Assembly: GCA_023957375.1 (NCBI GenBank)
Contig: JAMLHB010000001.1
Location: forward strand, 62,001-126,000
Reading direction: 5' to 3'
Source of the DNA: Flavobacteriales bacterium
GTDB taxonomy: Bacteria > Bacteroidota > Bacteroidia > Flavobacteriales_F > PHOS-HE28
DNA length: 64,000 nt
Under the pieces are notes generated by a model. The model searched no databases. It was given only the letters and a program-made list of their open reading frames with translations, and had not been told where the DNA came from. Positions 47,457 through 56,939 of this stretch are shown in pieces. Made by a program: the position numbers and the translations under genes. Position 1 is the first letter of the stretch. Every line of letters starts with the position of its first letter.

Positions 47457-48790
47457 GCTTGCCGCAAGGAGAAATTGTTGGCGATGGCCCGCAGGTCGTC
47501 CGAGGCGGGTTTCTCGAAGATCTCCAGCCCGAAGGTGGGAGCAGCGGCAATGAGGTGGTCGAAGAGGTCGGCCTGGATCCGTTCCATGCCTTCGAAGCCC
47601 ACGTCACTGGAGAAGCAATACACTTCCAATGGCAGGCCGAATTCGTCCGGCTGGAGCTGCCGCACGGTGGCGGTCATGTCCGTGCGGATCCCCGGCTGTT
47701 GCACTAAGTAACGGCCCATGTATTGGCGGAAAAGGCCCACATTGGTCTGGTTGCGGCCATTCAGCAACAGGCCTTTGTCCACTTGGTGTTCCCGGTTGAA
47801 GGCCTCGATCTCGGCTTGTTTTTCATGGATGTAGGTACCCAAAAGCTCGATGGCTTTCAGCCGTTCGAGCTCCTCTGGCGCAAGGAACCGGATGGAGCCC
47901 ATTTTGATGCGGATGCTGCGCTTGATGCGCCGCCCGCCGCCTTCCTGCATGGCCCGGTAGTTCTGGAAGGAGTCGGAGATCAGGGCGTAGGTGGGCACCA
48001 TGGTCACCGTGCGGTCGAAGTTGCGCACTTTCACGGTGGTCAGGTTGATCTCCTCCACGTCGCCGTCCGCACCGTACTTGGGCATGGCGATCCAATCACC
48101 TACGTGCACCATGTTGTTGGCGCTGATCTGCAGGCTGGCCACGAAGCCCAGGATCGTGTCCTTGAACACCAGCAACAGCACGGCGGATGCTGCACCCATG
48201 GCTGCCAGGAACGTGACGATGGACTGGCCGGTGAGCTGGGAGAAGATCGCCAACCCACCCAGGATGTACAGCACCAGGGAGGCCACTTGGATGTAGCTGT
48301 CCAGTGGTTTGCCGCGGTATTCCTCGCGTTGGTGCAGGGTGTCCCGCCCGGCCTTCATCACGGCGCGTAGGATCCGCACAACCAGCACGATGAAGAAGAC
48401 CACGAAGAGGTGTTCCAGCGGAGAGATCCAGCCAGGGAAATCCTCGAACACCGCAGGTAGGGAACGAAAGCCGATGATCAGTGGAATGATACGGCCCAAG
48501 TAGTGGTGCAGACGCTGCGTCAGCAGGTGGTCGTCGAAATGGGTGCCTGTTTTGGACGAGATGCGCCTGAGAACGACCTGGAAACCCCACGTGAGAACCC
48601 TCGCCATGGCCAACAGCACCACGGTGGCCACCACCGCGCCGGCAAATGCACCCACCCGATCGTTGTGGCCCGTGGACATGCCCATGTGGTTGAGCCACTG
48701 CGGCAATCCCTCGTGAAAGAACTCGTGCAATACGGGAAGCTCCCTGTCCGGTTTGGGCAAGGCGGTAAATTTGTCCGAGAAGCCGGGCAT
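47453..48790 (-). CDS. MscS-family mechanosensitive channel
   Basis: A 445-aa membrane protein. Helices occupy about 45-65, 100-125, 165-195 and 195-225; the pore-lining helix and beta domain follow the MscS pattern [80 protein letters not shown]. Length and the soluble C-terminal domain resemble YbdG-type channels (415 aa in E. coli). It releases solutes on hypo-osmotic shock. Overlaps lolD, so these are one transcription unit. A TTCCTTTG box ends 7 nt before the ATG. Confidence 0.9.
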
Positions 48791-48850
48791 TGTGCCGCAA
48801 AGGAAAGGCGTGCGGCGTCAACGAAGGAATATCCCTTTCAGGATGCCCTG

Positions 48851-48858
48851 TACATTCG
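48851..48858 (+). promoter_or_regulatory. Candidate -7 box for sucC
   Basis: TACATTCG, one base off TAnnTTTG, 29 nt upstream of the sucC ATG. Confidence 0.3.
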
Positions 48859-48887
48859 CGCCGATTTTCAATCCCGATCGCAGCTAA

Positions 48888-50078
48888 ATGAACCTCCACG
48901 AATACCAAGGCAAGAGCATCCTTCAGAAATACGGCGTGGCCGTGCAGCGCGGCTTAGTGGCCTACAACGCCGACGAGGCCGTGGACCAAGCCAAGCGCCT
49001 CAGCCAGGAGACCGGCACCAAGTGGTGGGTGGTGAAGGCCCAGATCCATGCCGGAGGCCGTGGAAAAGGCGGCGGGGTGAAGCTGGCCAAGAACATCGAC
49101 GAGGTGCGCGAAAAGGCCGATGCCATCATCGGCATGATGTTGAAGACCCCGCAAACGCCGCCGCAAGGCAAGAAGGTGAACAAGGTGCTCATTGCGGAAG
49201 ACGTGTACTACCCCGGCGCCAGTGAGCCCAAGGAGTTCTACATGAGCGTGCTGCTGGACCGCGCCAAGGCGCACAACATCATCATGTACAGCACCGAGGG
49301 TGGCATGGACATCGAGCATGTGGCCGCCACCACTCCGGAACGGATCCACAAGGAGGAGATCGATCCCCGCGTGGGCCTGCGCCCCTTCCAATGCAACAAG
49401 ATCGCCACCAACCTGGGCCTCACAGGGGGCGCCAAGAAGGAGATGGTGAAGTTCGTGGCCGCCTTGTACAAGGCCTACGAAGGCAGCGACAGCGCCATGT
49501 TCGAGATCAATCCCGTGCTGAAAACCAGCGATGACAAAGTGATCGCGGTGGACGCCAAGGTGCGCTTGGACGGCAATGCGCTTTATCGCCATCCCGACTA
49601 CGTGGAGATGCGCGACAAGACCGAAGAGGATCCCACAGAGGTGGAAGCGGGCGAGGCTGGCCTCAACTATGTGAAGCTGGACGGCAACGTGGGCTGCATG
49701 GTGAACGGCGCCGGCTTAGCCATGGCCACCATGGACATCATCAAGCTCAGCGGCGGCAGCCCGGCCAACTTCCTGGACGTGGGCGGCACCGCCGACGCAG
49801 CCCGTGTGGAAAAAGCCTTCCGCATCATCCTCAAGGACAAGAACGTGAAGGCCATCTTGGTGAACATCTTCGGCGGCATCGTGCGTTGCGACCGCGTGGC
49901 CCAAGGCGTAGTGGATGCCTACAAGAACATCGGCGACATCAAGGTGCCCATCATCGTGCGCCTCCAGGGCACCAACGCCAAGGAAGCCAAGGAGCTCATC
50001 GACAAGAGCGGCCTGAAGGTGATCGGTGCCGTGGCCCTGCAAGAAGCAGCGGACAGGGTGAAGGAGGTGCTGAAGTAG
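48888..50078 (+). CDS. sucC: Succinyl-CoA synthetase, ADP-forming beta subunit
   Basis: A 396-aa ATP-grasp enzyme of the TCA cycle that couples succinyl-CoA hydrolysis to ADP/GDP phosphorylation with the alpha subunit. Start MNLHEYQGKSILQKYGVAVQRG is the family N-terminus; the ATP-grasp segment KAQIHAGGRGKGGGVKLAKN (about 45-65), metal-binding FEINPVLKTSDDKVIAVDAK (about 205-225), and CoA-ligase part GLNYVKLDGNVGCMVNGAGLAMATMD ... FLDVGGTADAARVEKAF ... VNIFGGIVRCDRVAQGV follow. Length matches the E. coli enzyme (388). No sucD is in the window. The palindromes of the REP array begin 13 nt after its stop and can fold in its mRNA tail. Confidence 0.96.
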   Translation: MNLHEYQGKSILQKYGVAVQRGLVAYNADEAVDQAKRLSQETGTKWWVVKAQIHAGGRGKGGGVKLAKNIDEVREKADAIIGMMLKTPQTPPQGKKVNKVLIAEDVYYPGASEPKEFYMSVLLDRAKAHNIIMYSTEGGMDIEHVAATTPERIHKEEIDPRVGLRPFQCNKIATNLGLTGGAKKEMVKFVAALYKAYEGSDSAMFEINPVLKTSDDKVIAVDAKVRLDGNALYRHPDYVEMRDKTEEDPTEVEAGEAGLNYVKLDGNVGCMVNGAGLAMATMDIIKLSGGSPANFLDVGGTADAARVEKAFRIILKDKNVKAILVNIFGGIVRCDRVAQGVVDAYKNIGDIKVPIIVRLQGTNAKEAKELIDKSGLKVIGAVALQEAADRVKEVLK

Positions 50079-50090
50079 GCCTCAGAGTCC

Positions 50091-50287
50091 CATCAAGGTC
50101 TCGCGCAGCGGACCTTGATGGAACAAAGTGCACCTGCAAGGTCCCCTTCGGGAGACCTTGAGGGAACAAGTCCCATCAAGGTCTCGCGCAGCGGACCTTG
50201 ACGCGGGGGAGTTCCACCTGCAAGGTCCCCTTCGGGAGACCTTGAGGGAACAAGTCCCATCAAGATCTCGCACAGCGGACCTTGACG
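50091..50287. repeat. REP palindrome array, left side (5 units)
   Basis: Five palindromes alternate between two types. Type A: CATCAAGGTC-TCGCGCAGCG-GACCTTGATG (50091-50120), with further copies at 50174-50203 and 50258-50287. Type B: CAAGGTC-CCCTTCGGGA-GACCTTG (50137-50160) and 50221-50244. Both types share the CAAGGTC/GACCTTG stem. The array stops 12 nt short of the transposase stop codon at 50300. Right-hand copies have the loop TCGCAACGCG in type A instead of TCGCGCAGCG. Confidence 0.92.
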
Positions 50288-50299
50288 CAGAACGCTCCC

Positions 50300-50866
50300 C
50301 TACAAAAATCCGACTTCATCCACATGTACGAGCCTCACGTGCTTGTTCTCCTTGCCGTGCAGATAGAATGCAGCACTGGAATGCTCGTATGATGACGCAT
50401 TCTCAGCAAGCTCCCACTTGCCTCGTACCGGATTCCGATGGATGTAATCAAGCTTCTGCTGGATGAACCAATCTGAATAGCACAGTTTGATGTCCGAGGA
50501 GATCCGCCAAACCCGATAGTGCTGGGAGCCAGAAGCCGCTGGGTTCACAGCTTCGGCGAGTTGGGCAAGAAGATCATCCAACGCAGCGGCCTTCAAGCGT
50601 TTGATCACTTCATAAGCGGAGAACCGCTTCATGTTCGACAGCAGCGAATTGATGGACAACCCCCCCGGAACGAAGAGCAGTAAATGCACGTGGTTGGGCA
50701 TCAATACGTAGCTGGCTACGCCACATCCCTTGCTGCGTAAGTCAGCCATCCATTGGTAGAAATGGTCGTACAGCCTTACTTCCTCGATCAACGAAAGCCA
50801 ATTCCAGCAGGTAGAAGTGCAGAAGTACATTCCGCCTGAAGTTCCTTGGTGGTGGTGGGTGGCCAT
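50300..50866 (-). CDS. REP-associated tyrosine transposase (RAYT, Y1 family)
   Basis: A 188-aa HUH/Y1 transposase of the RAYT type. The HUH metal site is MPNHVHLLL with His59 and His61; the catalytic Tyr is Tyr141 in QQKLDYIHRNPVRGKW. RAYTs are thought to move or maintain REP palindromes, and this gene lies between two REP arrays, with each stem carrying CAAGGTC/GACCTTG. The start was set at 50866 (MATHHHQG), 69 nt inside the longest frame; a -7-like TACCTTGC box lies just upstream. It looks intact. Confidence 0.9.
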   Translation of the reverse strand: MATHHHQGTSGGMYFCTSTCWNWLSLIEEVRLYDHFYQWMADLRSKGCGVASYVLMPNHVHLLLFVPGGLSINSLLSNMKRFSAYEVIKRLKAAALDDLLAQLAEAVNPAASGSQHYRVWRISSDIKLCYSDWFIQQKLDYIHRNPVRGKWELAENASSYEHSSAAFYLHGKENKHVRLVHVDEVGFL

Positions 50867-50871
50867 GCAGT

Positions 50872-50879
50872 GCAAGGTA
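50872..50879 (-). promoter_or_regulatory. Candidate -7 box for the RAYT gene
   Basis: Minus-strand TACCTTGC ends 5-6 nt before the ATG at 50866. A transcript from it would be leaderless or nearly so. Confidence 0.35.
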
Positions 50880-50919
50880 GGGGAGTTCCACCTGTGGGAG
50901 CCCAGCCCGTTCAGGGTTC

Positions 50920-51221
50920 CATCAAGGTCTCGCAACGCGGGCTTTGACGCAAAATCGTTCTACCTGCAAGGTCCCCTTTGGGAGACCTTGAGGGAGCAAG
51001 TCAGGGGTCCCATCAAGGTCTCGCAACGCGGACCTTGACGCAAAATCGTTCTACCTGCAAGGTCCCCTTTGGGAGACCTTGAGGGAGCACTTCAAGGTTC
51101 CATCAAGGTCTCGCAACGCGGACCTTGATGCAGAATTAAAGTCAGGGGTCCCATCAAGGTCTCGCAACGCGGACCTTGACGCAAAATTGTTCTACAGCAA
51201 GGTCCCCTTCAGAAGACCTTG
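50920..51221. repeat. REP palindrome array, right side (7 units)
   Basis: Type A copies at 50920-50949 (degenerate), 51011-51040, 51101-51130 and 51152-51181; type B copies at 50967-50990, 51058-51081 and 51198-51221 (loop CCCTTCAGAA, divergent). Order is A-B-A-B-A-A-B. All type-A loops here read TCGCAACGCG. The spacing between units is roughly 15-20 nt and includes shared spacer text (ACGCAAAATCGTTCTACCTG). Confidence 0.92.
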
Positions 51222-51393
51222 AGGGAGCAAAAAACTTTCTCTTCCTTGCTGAACTTCTTCCTCTCTTTTATGGGTAAACGGTTTATGGATTTGCGCCCAT
51301 AAACGCGTCCGGGAAACTAGGGGGATAGAACACGAAGTAGCCTGTATTTCCCAATCTGAAGCTGCCCCGGTGGCTCCCGAAGCTTGGGGGGCG

Positions 51394-53493
51394 TTACAGC
51401 CTGGTGAACCGGCCGGCATGAATGGTTGTCCCGGTTTCCATCCGGTAGTACAGGACGCCTTGGACGGCTTGCCCATCGGTGCCTTTGCCATCCCAGGCCC
51501 AATAACCACCGGCCCATTCGGTGATGTTGACGGAACGGATCAGGCGGCCACCCGCGTCGAAGATGTGGATGATCGTTCTTTGCCCATGTGGCAGGCTGGT
51601 CAGGTCGAAGGTGACCGGTGCACCGGCCAAGGAAGGTTCGGGGAACACGATGACGTCGGGCACAGGGCTGTACGGTGAAGGGGATTCCTCGATCCCGACG
51701 GTGGAGCCATCATCGCCCATGTCCGCGAAACTGGTGAACGGACTACCGATGCCATTGCATAGGCTGAAGCTGATGATGCTGTCCCGGAGCATCACCGCTT
51801 CAGATGAACTTTCCGGGTAACTGTAGTATTCGTTCACCATGGCTTGAATGGCCTGCTGCGCCCAGATCTTGGGGATGAACAGCTTGGACTCATCGAAGGT
51901 GCCGGTGAGGTCGAAGCTGAAGTTGAAGGATACCGGGGTGCCCATGCTGGTGCCTGAAAGATCCAGGCTAACGGGACCGGGCTCCTCATAGCGGCCGGCG
52001 AGCACCAGTTGTTGGCCCACGTACAGGCCGATCAGTGGATCCGGGAGGAGATGCCCGATGTCCGGGTGGTCGAAGGTGGCCACTGGCGCCATGAGGACGG
52101 GATCCTGGATCTGTGTGTAGAAGTTGTTCAGCACTTCAGCGAAGTTGCCCATGGCCAGGAATTGGCACACACCATTATTCTGTGCGGCAAGCTGGTTCAG
52201 CAGTTGCTCATTGAAGCCGTCGCCGATCCCGAAGGTGAACAACTGGAGGTCAGGGGCAAGGGATTGGCGCAGTTGCAAAGCGGTGGTCAGGATGGTCTGC
52301 GTGGAAGTGGTATTGTCCTGGCCATCGGTGAGGAAGACCAGTGAGCGGGCATGCTGGTCGCTCGAATTGGTGAAGTTCTGGATACCCTCGGACACGGCAC
52401 CATTGATGTTGGTCATCCCGTCGGCTTCCACTTGGTTGATCCAGTTCAGGGCCGAGGTCATATTGGCGGCGTTGAACGGCTGTAGGCCGCTGCTCCAACG
52501 GGCATTGTCGCTGCTGAACGCGATCACGTTGAAGGAATCCCCCAGGTTGAGGTGGTTGACCATGAAAGAGGCCGCATCGCGGGCCTGCCCGATGCGGGAG
52601 CCGGCCATGCTGCCCGACCGGTCAATGATGATCACGAAATCCTTCGGCACGACCTCGCTGGTTGGTTCAGGCTCGATCAGCAGCACGAAGAACCCGTTGG
52701 GCAGGCCGTCGCATTTCGCCAGCGAATCGGGCAGGAAGTTGGAAAGGGCCGTAAGGCCATAGGCCAGCGGGTCCAGGTCGTAACCGATGGCAAATCCGAA
52801 GTTGGCCGGTACCTGGGTGGCATGGACCTGTAGGTAGGCGGAATCCGCAGAGGTGAACAGGGTGCCGGGTAGCGGGTCCCACGCGCCCGTTCCGCTCACG
52901 TCGATGCCGGTCAGTGCCCGTTGTGAGCGGATGATGGCCTCGATCTCCACTTCGGCCACGGGCGTGTTGTCCACGGTGGAATAGTTGCTGGATGAGATCA
53001 TCTCCACCCGTGCGTTGGCATAGGGCAAAAGCTGCACATAAGTGAGTTCCATCACCACCCAGCTTCCAGGGTCGATGAATTCCGTGATCTTGAAGTACAG
53101 CGGTGTGGCGCCGAGGTATTGGGTGAGGTTGAAAGCCACCACATCATCCGGGCCGCTACCGGGCAGGGTGGTGTCCTGGGGCTGGGCCAGCATGGAGGCG
53201 GTGTGCCAGAGGCTGTCCGGGTACATCCAACGTATACGGGTGGGGCTGGCCGGTCCGGGTAGGGGGTAGGCGTATTTCACCTGCACGGGAGCGGTGGTGT
53301 TGTTGAGGAAACGCTGTGTGGTGGTAATGATCGCGATCTGGTCCTCTACATCCACGTGTACATGGTTCGATGTGAGTTGCAGCACGCCTCCGGTCGTGGC
53401 ATCGTGGATCATCACGCCTTGGGCGGAACCCAGCGAGGCCGATAGCAAGAAGCAGGCGGTCAGGAACAATGGGGAGGTCTTGTGGTCTTGCAT
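51394..53493 (-). CDS. VIT/vWA-domain T9SS-exported protein
   Basis: A 699-aa exported protein with signal peptide (MQDHKTSPLFLTACFLLSASLGSAQG). An N-terminal VIT-like beta domain (about 25-190, e.g. QIAIITTTQRFLNNTTAPVQVKYAYPLPG) is followed by a von Willebrand A domain with the MIDAS DRSGSMAGSRI near 280. The middle is a beta-rich region and the C-terminus (VIVFPEPSLAGAPVTFDLTSLPHGQRTIIHIFDAGGRLIRSVNITEWAGG...GRFTRL) is a type-A T9SS domain. VIT/vWA proteins bind other proteins via metal, as in the inter-alpha-trypsin inhibitor. Start at 53493 is at the signal peptide; the open frame continues to 53817 but looks non-coding. Confidence 0.88.
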   Translation of the reverse strand: MQDHKTSPLFLTACFLLSASLGSAQGVMIHDATTGGVLQLTSNHVHVDVEDQIAIITTTQRFLNNTTAPVQVKYAYPLPGPASPTRIRWMYPDSLWHTASMLAQPQDTTLPGSGPDDVVAFNLTQYLGATPLYFKITEFIDPGSWVVMELTYVQLLPYANARVEMISSSNYSTVDNTPVAEVEIEAIIRSQRALTGIDVSGTGAWDPLPGTLFTSADSAYLQVHATQVPANFGFAIGYDLDPLAYGLTALSNFLPDSLAKCDGLPNGFFVLLIEPEPTSEVVPKDFVIIIDRSGSMAGSRIGQARDAASFMVNHLNLGDSFNVIAFSSDNARWSSGLQPFNAANMTSALNWINQVEADGMTNINGAVSEGIQNFTNSSDQHARSLVFLTDGQDNTTSTQTILTTALQLRQSLAPDLQLFTFGIGDGFNEQLLNQLAAQNNGVCQFLAMGNFAEVLNNFYTQIQDPVLMAPVATFDHPDIGHLLPDPLIGLYVGQQLVLAGRYEEPGPVSLDLSGTSMGTPVSFNFSFDLTGTFDESKLFIPKIWAQQAIQAMVNEYYSYPESSSEAVMLRDSIISFSLCNGIGSPFTSFADMGDDGSTVGIEESPSPYSPVPDVIVFPEPSLAGAPVTFDLTSLPHGQRTIIHIFDAGGRLIRSVNITEWAGGYWAWDGKGTDGQAVQGVLYYRMETGTTIHAGRFTRL

Positions 53494-53666
53494 GGTGGTT
53501 GGGGTTGGGTTGGACGGGCAGGACGGGTCGTCCTTGTAACCCGAAGACACGACTTGCTCCCGTACCGCTGCTTGAGGACAGGAAATTCCTTGAAAGACAG
53601 TGCAGATGCAGGCATGTGGGGCCCAGTGACCACAGGAAAGCACGGATCGGCCCGGACGCGGGGCGT

Positions 53667-54227
53667 TCAAAGAATGAACGGGATCAGCGCGCGGGTTTTC
53701 CTGCGGTATGCGATATAGGCTTCGCCGAAGGTGGCGGTGAGCACCTGCTCCTCGGTCCGGATCCGGTACAGGAAGGCCATCGCGGTGGGGATCACCACCA
53801 CGGCCAAGGATCCCCAATTATTCAGGGATAGGCCGAAACCGAGGAAGGAAAGCAACGAGCCGGCATAAGCCGGATGCCGGATGTATTTGTAGAAGCCGTC
53901 CGTCTTCAGTGCGTGGTCCCTGCGGATCGTGACGTTCACCGTGAACAAGCGCCCCAAGGAAGCCACTGCGAGCAACCTGAACACCATCCCGGCAATGATC
54001 AATCCCAGTCCGGCGTAGGCGATCCAACCGGTTCCCGTGATCCTCAGACCGGCCCATGAGGACAGGAGGATGCCCCCGGTGATCGCAATGGCAAGGGTTG
54101 CCCAGATCAAGACCAGCGAGCTCCGGTCCGCTCCCTGTTTGTCGGTGGCCCCGGCCCGCAAGGAAAGGTTCATAACCAGTTCGGAAATGAACCAGAGCGC
54201 ATAGATGCCAAGGAAGAAAGTGCTCAT
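53667..54227 (-). CDS. Isoprenylcysteine carboxyl-methyltransferase-like membrane protein
   Basis: A 186-aa integral membrane protein with about five helices. The C-terminal RHPAYAGSLLSFLGFG and EEQVLTATFGEAYIAYRRKTRALIPF blocks are the signatures of ICMT/PEMT-type methyltransferases (RHPxYxG, E-E...FG...Y..Y......P). In Bacteroidota such proteins may methylate lipids or unknown acceptors. Start at 54227 (MSTFFLGIYALWF); the upstream in-frame ATG at 54281 is not at a good position. A TACCTTTC box (54255-54248) lies 20 nt before it. Confidence 0.85.
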   Translation of the reverse strand: MSTFFLGIYALWFISELVMNLSLRAGATDKQGADRSSLVLIWATLAIAITGGILLSSWAGLRITGTGWIAYAGLGLIIAGMVFRLLAVASLGRLFTVNVTIRRDHALKTDGFYKYIRHPAYAGSLLSFLGFGLSLNNWGSLAVVVIPTAMAFLYRIRTEEQVLTATFGEAYIAYRRKTRALIPFIL

Positions 54228-54303
54228 GGGGGTGGTGTCAGGGTCTTGAAAGGTAGAACAGTGGGTCCTGTTCGCGAACAACCTGTGGGCGGGGGATGCC
54301 CCC

Positions 54304-55965
54304 CTATTCCTTCACCACCCGCACCACTTCCCGTTTGCCTTGCCCTCCCAACTCCATCGTCAGCACACCTGCGGGTGCAACGGAAAGATCCAACGTTCCC
54401 TCTTTTCCGAACGGCCCTGACCGATCGAGGACCACGCGCCCCAATAAATCGCGCACCGTGATGTGCTCCACCGCAAACTGCGCCGCAAACCGTACCACCC
54501 CTTTGGTGGGCGAAGGCGCCACCAACGCATGGGCTGCCGGGGTGTCGGCGAGGGCGGTCACGGGGTCCACCACCATGAACTGCAGCATCATCATGTGGTC
54601 CTCGTGCATCAGGTTGTGGCAGTGGTACATGTAGGGAAAGTCCGCGCCGGCCAACTCGCCGAAATGGACGATCAACTTCACGTCTTCGCCGGCATCCACC
54701 AGCACCACGTCCTTGGGCCCGCGTTCCCACTGGGGTGGCGGCACGCCATTGCGTTCCAGCACGAAGAAGGAGACACCGTGCAGGTGCATGGGGTGCGCCA
54801 GGTTGGAGTTGTTTACGAAGTGCCACACCTCGTTGCTGCCCAGAAGCATGGTGTCGTTCACCACGTCCATGTCGAATTGCAGCCCGTTGATCAGGAACTG
54901 CCCCATGGCCACCATGCCGTTGCCGGTGATGGTCTTGGTGCGGGTGCGCACGCTGGTGGCCTCGCTGGGCACCGGGATGCTGGCGAGCAAGTTGGGGACG
55001 GCGGTCACCGGATCGGCCGTGGGGGGCACAATGCGCAGGCGCAGCACCGGGAAGGCGATGCCGTTCAGGGTGCTGTACTCCAAGATCAGATTGCCCGAGC
55101 CCGGCATGGATTGGCCCAGTTCATTGCCGTAGCTCATCAGCAGCAGGCTGTCACCTTCCATGCCGGTGAGGTCCAGCAGCACTTCCGCGCGCTCGCCGTT
55201 GCTCAGCATCAGGCGGTTCATGGCCGTTGGCGCGGGCAGCAGGCCCCCATCACTGCCGATCACATCGAAGTTGCGATCATCCTCAAAGCCCAAGCGGAAG
55301 ATCCGTGCGATGGAGCCGTTGAGCAGCCGCAATCGCACCACTTGGGCAGGCACCTCCAAGTAGGCGTTCGGCGTGCCGTTCACCCACAGCGAATCGCCGA
55401 GCGGGTAGGTGACCATCTCACCGGTGGAGATGATCTTCTTGTCCTGGATCACCACGGGGAAATCGTCCACTCCGTAGGTGCGGGGCAGATCCAGCTGGGC
55501 TTCGGCATCGTCCCGCACAAGGATGAAGCCCGCAATGCCCAAATTGGCCTGCTTGGCCGTGAGCATGTGCGGGTGCGGATGGTACCAGTACGTGCCTGCC
55601 GGATTCTTCACCGGGAACTCCGCCGTCCAGCTTTCCCCCGGCTGAATAATGCTGTGCGGCCCGCCGTCCATCTCACCCGGCACGTGCATGCCGTGCCAGT
55701 GCATGGTGGTGACTTCGGCCAATTGGTTCTCCACCGCGATGCGCGCCGTATCGCCTTGTTGCCATACCAAGGTGGGACCGAGGTAGGGCCCGTTCACGCC
55801 ATACGTGGCCGTGTTCACGCCCGGGTAGAACTGGTGCGTGTGGGCCGCTACCACCAAGTGCATGGTGTCCGCCTCCAGCAACGGCGGAATGGCCAACGGC
55901 TGCAGGGCTTGGCCCAACAGCAGGGCAGGAATGAGGATCGTAGCGGCAGCGAACGGAATGCGCAT
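54304..55965 (-). CDS. Multicopper oxidase with T9SS sorting tail
   Basis: A 553-aa laccase-type oxidase. It has a signal peptide (MRIPFAAATILIPALLLGQA), three cupredoxin domains and all four copper-binding motifs: HWHGMH (89-94), HPHPH (129-133), HPMHLHG and HCHNLMHEDHMM near 420-490. The methionine-containing end is as in bilirubin-oxidase/CotA-like enzymes. After the oxidase, the C-terminus has a type-A T9SS domain (VEHITVRDLLGRVVLDRSGPFGKEGTLDLSVAPAGVLTMELGGQGKREVVRVVKE). Candidate roles are extracellular oxidation of phenolics, metals or nitrogen compounds. It is divergent from the DUF2249 gene. Confidence 0.93.
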   Translation of the reverse strand: MRIPFAAATILIPALLLGQALQPLAIPPLLEADTMHLVVAAHTHQFYPGVNTATYGVNGPYLGPTLVWQQGDTARIAVENQLAEVTTMHWHGMHVPGEMDGGPHSIIQPGESWTAEFPVKNPAGTYWYHPHPHMLTAKQANLGIAGFILVRDDAEAQLDLPRTYGVDDFPVVIQDKKIISTGEMVTYPLGDSLWVNGTPNAYLEVPAQVVRLRLLNGSIARIFRLGFEDDRNFDVIGSDGGLLPAPTAMNRLMLSNGERAEVLLDLTGMEGDSLLLMSYGNELGQSMPGSGNLILEYSTLNGIAFPVLRLRIVPPTADPVTAVPNLLASIPVPSEATSVRTRTKTITGNGMVAMGQFLINGLQFDMDVVNDTMLLGSNEVWHFVNNSNLAHPMHLHGVSFFVLERNGVPPPQWERGPKDVVLVDAGEDVKLIVHFGELAGADFPYMYHCHNLMHEDHMMMLQFMVVDPVTALADTPAAHALVAPSPTKGVVRFAAQFAVEHITVRDLLGRVVLDRSGPFGKEGTLDLSVAPAGVLTMELGGQGKREVVRVVKE

Positions 55966-56151
55966 GAAAATGATTTTCCGCGAAGTAAGGCTTACATGGC
56001 GGCAAGTTCAGGTGACGCCTGTCAGGAGGAAGTGCGGGTAAAGGCCCATCCGACAGCATCACCTAGCCGTACCAGGGGAGCTTTCTCCGGATGCACAGCG
56101 GGTCTCAGCCACTTCCTGACCATCATCAACAGCATGCCGGAAAGCAGCCAG

Positions 56152-56159
56152 TACCTTGC
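56152..56159 (+). promoter_or_regulatory. Candidate -7 box for the DUF2249 gene
   Basis: TACCTTGC, 24 nt upstream of the ATG at 56184, in the divergent gap with the multicopper-oxidase gene. Confidence 0.4.
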
Positions 56160-56183
56160 ACTCCCATTGTTGAAACCCAAGTA

Positions 56184-56939
56184 ATGAGCAACGAGATCCA
56201 TCTTCCCCAAGAACTCGACGTCCGCGTCATGGTGCCCATCGACCGGCACCGCACCCTATTGAAAATGTTCAAGGAACTGCCCGTGGGCGACAGCTTCATC
56301 TTCATCAACGACCACGACCCCCTGCCGCTGTTTTACGAGTTCCGATCCATCCACGGCGATGTGGTGGGCTGGGAATATCTGCAGCGCGGCGGTCGCGACT
56401 GGAAGGTGATGGTGACCCGCATAGAGGCTTCGGCAGGCCGCGAGTTTTCCGGCATCTCCACCCTTATGGACCTCCGCAAGGTGGCCGCAGAGGACTGGAA
56501 GCACGTGGTGTTCCACCGCTACGGCATGATGGAGCTGGGCCATGTGATGGAGATCATCGCCGCTGATGAGCCCGCGGAAATCCACACCATCTTCAACGAA
56601 CGCTTCGCCGGCCAACACACCTGGACCTACAAGAAACAACAGCCCGGCGAGTGGGTGGTACACGTGCGCAAGGACGGTGGCAGCACGGAGGAAGTCCCTG
56701 CCGTGGCCGTAGTGAACACCTTCGATGCGCGCCCCTTTCACCCGGCCAAGCGCCACGAAATGGTCTTCGGTGCCTTCGATGCCCTGAAACCCGGCGAGGC
56801 CTTCGTTTTCACCAACGACCACGACCCCAAGCCGCTCTACTACCAGATCGAGGCCGAGAGCAAGATTCCCTTCTCGTGGGAATACTTGCAGAGCGGGCCG
56901 GAAGTGTGGCAAGTGAAAGTGGCGAAAACGAAGGCGTGA
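56184..56939 (+). CDS. DUF2249 protein with duplicated domain
   Basis: A 251-aa soluble protein. Two clear DUF2249 domains read LDVRVMVPIDRHRTLLKMFKELPVGDSFIFINDHDPLPLFYEF... (about 10-75) and FDARPFHPAKRHEMVFGAFDALKPGEAFVFTNDHDPKPLYYQI... (about 180-245), each with DHDPxPLxY. A degenerate module lies between them (about 105-165, FHRYGMMELGHVMEII...). DUF2249 proteins often accompany hemerythrins and denitrification or NO-related genes and may bind metal through His/Asp. The hemerythrin gene is 280 nt downstream on the same strand. Confidence 0.9.
   Translation: MSNEIHLPQELDVRVMVPIDRHRTLLKMFKELPVGDSFIFINDHDPLPLFYEFRSIHGDVVGWEYLQRGGRDWKVMVTRIEASAGREFSGISTLMDLRKVAAEDWKHVVFHRYGMMELGHVMEIIAADEPAEIHTIFNERFAGQHTWTYKKQQPGEWVVHVRKDGGSTEEVPAVAVVNTFDARPFHPAKRHEMVFGAFDALKPGEAFVFTNDHDPKPLYYQIEAESKIPFSWEYLQSGPEVWQVKVAKTKA

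Noticed and set aside
50091..51221. Repeats considered as a CRISPR array
   Set aside because: Units are palindromic with variable spacing of 15-20 nt and two alternating types. No unique equal-length spacers and no Cas genes; they fit REP elements of a RAYT.
53494..53817. Extra N-terminal segment of the VIT/vWA protein
   Set aside because: Low-complexity Arg/His-rich residues before a clear signal peptide; overlaps the next gene's 3' end.
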